The notes under the pieces were generated by a model, which saw only the letters and a program-made list of their open reading frames with translations, searched no databases and was not told the DNA's origin. This document shows, piece by piece, positions 5,594 through 6,099 of a DNA stretch of 6,099 nt. This stretch comes from JBHIER01 sp046760705 [NCBI: bacterium]. Its GTDB lineage: Bacteria; JBHIER01; G020348925. The translations under genes were made by a program, and so were the position numbers. Each line of letters starts with the position of its first letter. The first letter of the stretch is position 1. The DNA lies in assembly GCA_046760705.1 (NCBI GenBank), contig JBHIER010000217.1, positions 1 through 6,099 on the forward strand, read 5' to 3'.

Positions 5594-5909
5594 AAATTTC
5601 ATGGCGGCCAAGGAAAGAATTGAAGCAGGCACCAATACGGTCTCCTACTACAAAATCTACCGCAGCACTGTCTCTGGTGAGCCTTACACATTGATTGCCT
5701 CAGTCGATCCCAGTGGTCGTCCCTACAGGCATAACGAGGACTATATCGACGACGATGTGTCGAATGGAAGTTCCTACTATTATGTAGTTACTGCCGTATG
5801 TCCTGAGGGGGAAAGTGGATATTCTGCAGAAGGTAGTGCTACCCCCTCATCTGCTGCACATGTGGTCAATTCGGCTTTGGCAACCACCGTACCAAATCTA
5901 TTTCGATGA
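5532..5909 (+). pseudogene. FN3-like domain fragment in a third frame
   Basis: The frame is open from ATG 5532, but its first ~20 residues are only the shadow of the preceding domain; credible protein begins near 5595. It reads as the C-terminal part of a fibronectin type III domain: YYKIYRSTVSGEPYTLIAS, then DDDVSNGSSYYYVVTAV, then GYSAEGSATPS. The N-terminal FN3 strands (the usual PxxPxxL...V.L.W) are absent, replaced by AAKERIEAGTNTVS. There is no plausible ribosome binding site or signal peptide. It is most simply a remnant of the same exported protease or of a neighbouring surface protein, joined by deletion. It ends at TGA 5907-5909. Confidence 0.55.
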
Positions 5910-6099
5910 GGATCACAATCACACCTGGGATACGAGGAGCCCAGTGGTGAGGGCAATTATTGGATAAGGGCAGAGGAGATTTTGTTCAGGGCTATCTATG
6001 ACGACTACCCGAACAATTTAGGCTTCGATACCCCGGTCAGTTCACCTTCGGGGGTAGTTGGAGGGGTTTCTAATAGTAGCGGCCATTTGCAATATGAGG
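5910..6099 (+). pseudogene. Protein-like open frame running off the right edge, continuation of the FN3 fragment
   Basis: The same frame as the FN3 fragment is open from just after TGA 5907-5909 to the end of the window (about 63 codons) and reads like real protein (EEPSGEGNYWIRAEEILFRA, then a Pro/Gly/Ser-rich linker: DTPVSSPSGVVGGVSNSSGH). No start or ribosome binding site is evident. For about 5884-5931 another frame reads better (QIYFDEDHNHTWD), suggesting two further frame changes. I do not recognise the family. A Ser/Gly-rich linker before a C-terminal sorting domain is a possible reading, but that part lies outside the window. Confidence 0.4.

Overview
The window is about 6.1 kb from what looks like an uncultured, surface-protein-rich bacterium of the Neomarinimicrobiota/KSB1/Bacteroidota-like (FCB) kind. 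That placement is inference. It rests on two secreted proteins ending in EF-hand dockerin-type modules (GDIN.D...DV.DV..CV.II), a TolB-like propeller protein carrying an FN3-like module, a secreted M14 carboxypeptidase with a CarboxypepD_reg domain, and intergenic repeats of the TGTCATTTCGA...GAAATCT and CCTGAGCGA..GTCGAAGG types often seen in such genomes. No rRNA, tRNA, CRISPR, transposase or defence gene is visible. All supported genes are on the + strand.

Layout. 3-881 is the 3' end of an FG-GAP/VCBS-type beta-propeller protein with a C-terminal dockerin; it is cut by the left edge. 882-1129 is noncoding, with weak inverted repeats. 1130-3709 is a complete 859-residue secreted protein: TolB-like propeller, FN3-like domain, second TolB-like propeller, dockerin. 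3710-4215 is a 506-base gap packed with at least four related short repeats in both orientations, plus a hairpin and an 11-bp tandem duplication. 4216-4431 is a 71-residue glutaredoxin-like protein resembling the Uxx-star (seleno)protein family, with Cys at the usual Sec position. 4486 to the right edge is a decayed or damaged secreted M14 zinc carboxypeptidase locus. It has an apparent in-frame deletion between the zinc motifs, a frameshift at a run of eight G, a stop after the regulatory-like domain, then an FN3-like fragment in another frame and further frame changes up to the edge.

How the genes relate. The two dockerin proteins share a C-terminal module (34 of 59 residues identical by my alignment), so they probably use the same anchoring or sorting route at the cell surface. 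The carboxypeptidase would have been a third exported protein. The small glutaredoxin-like protein is cytosolic and has no evident functional link. I see no convincing novel multi-gene system. The most rewarding signals are the repeat cluster at 3748-4157 and the multi-lesion carboxypeptidase locus.
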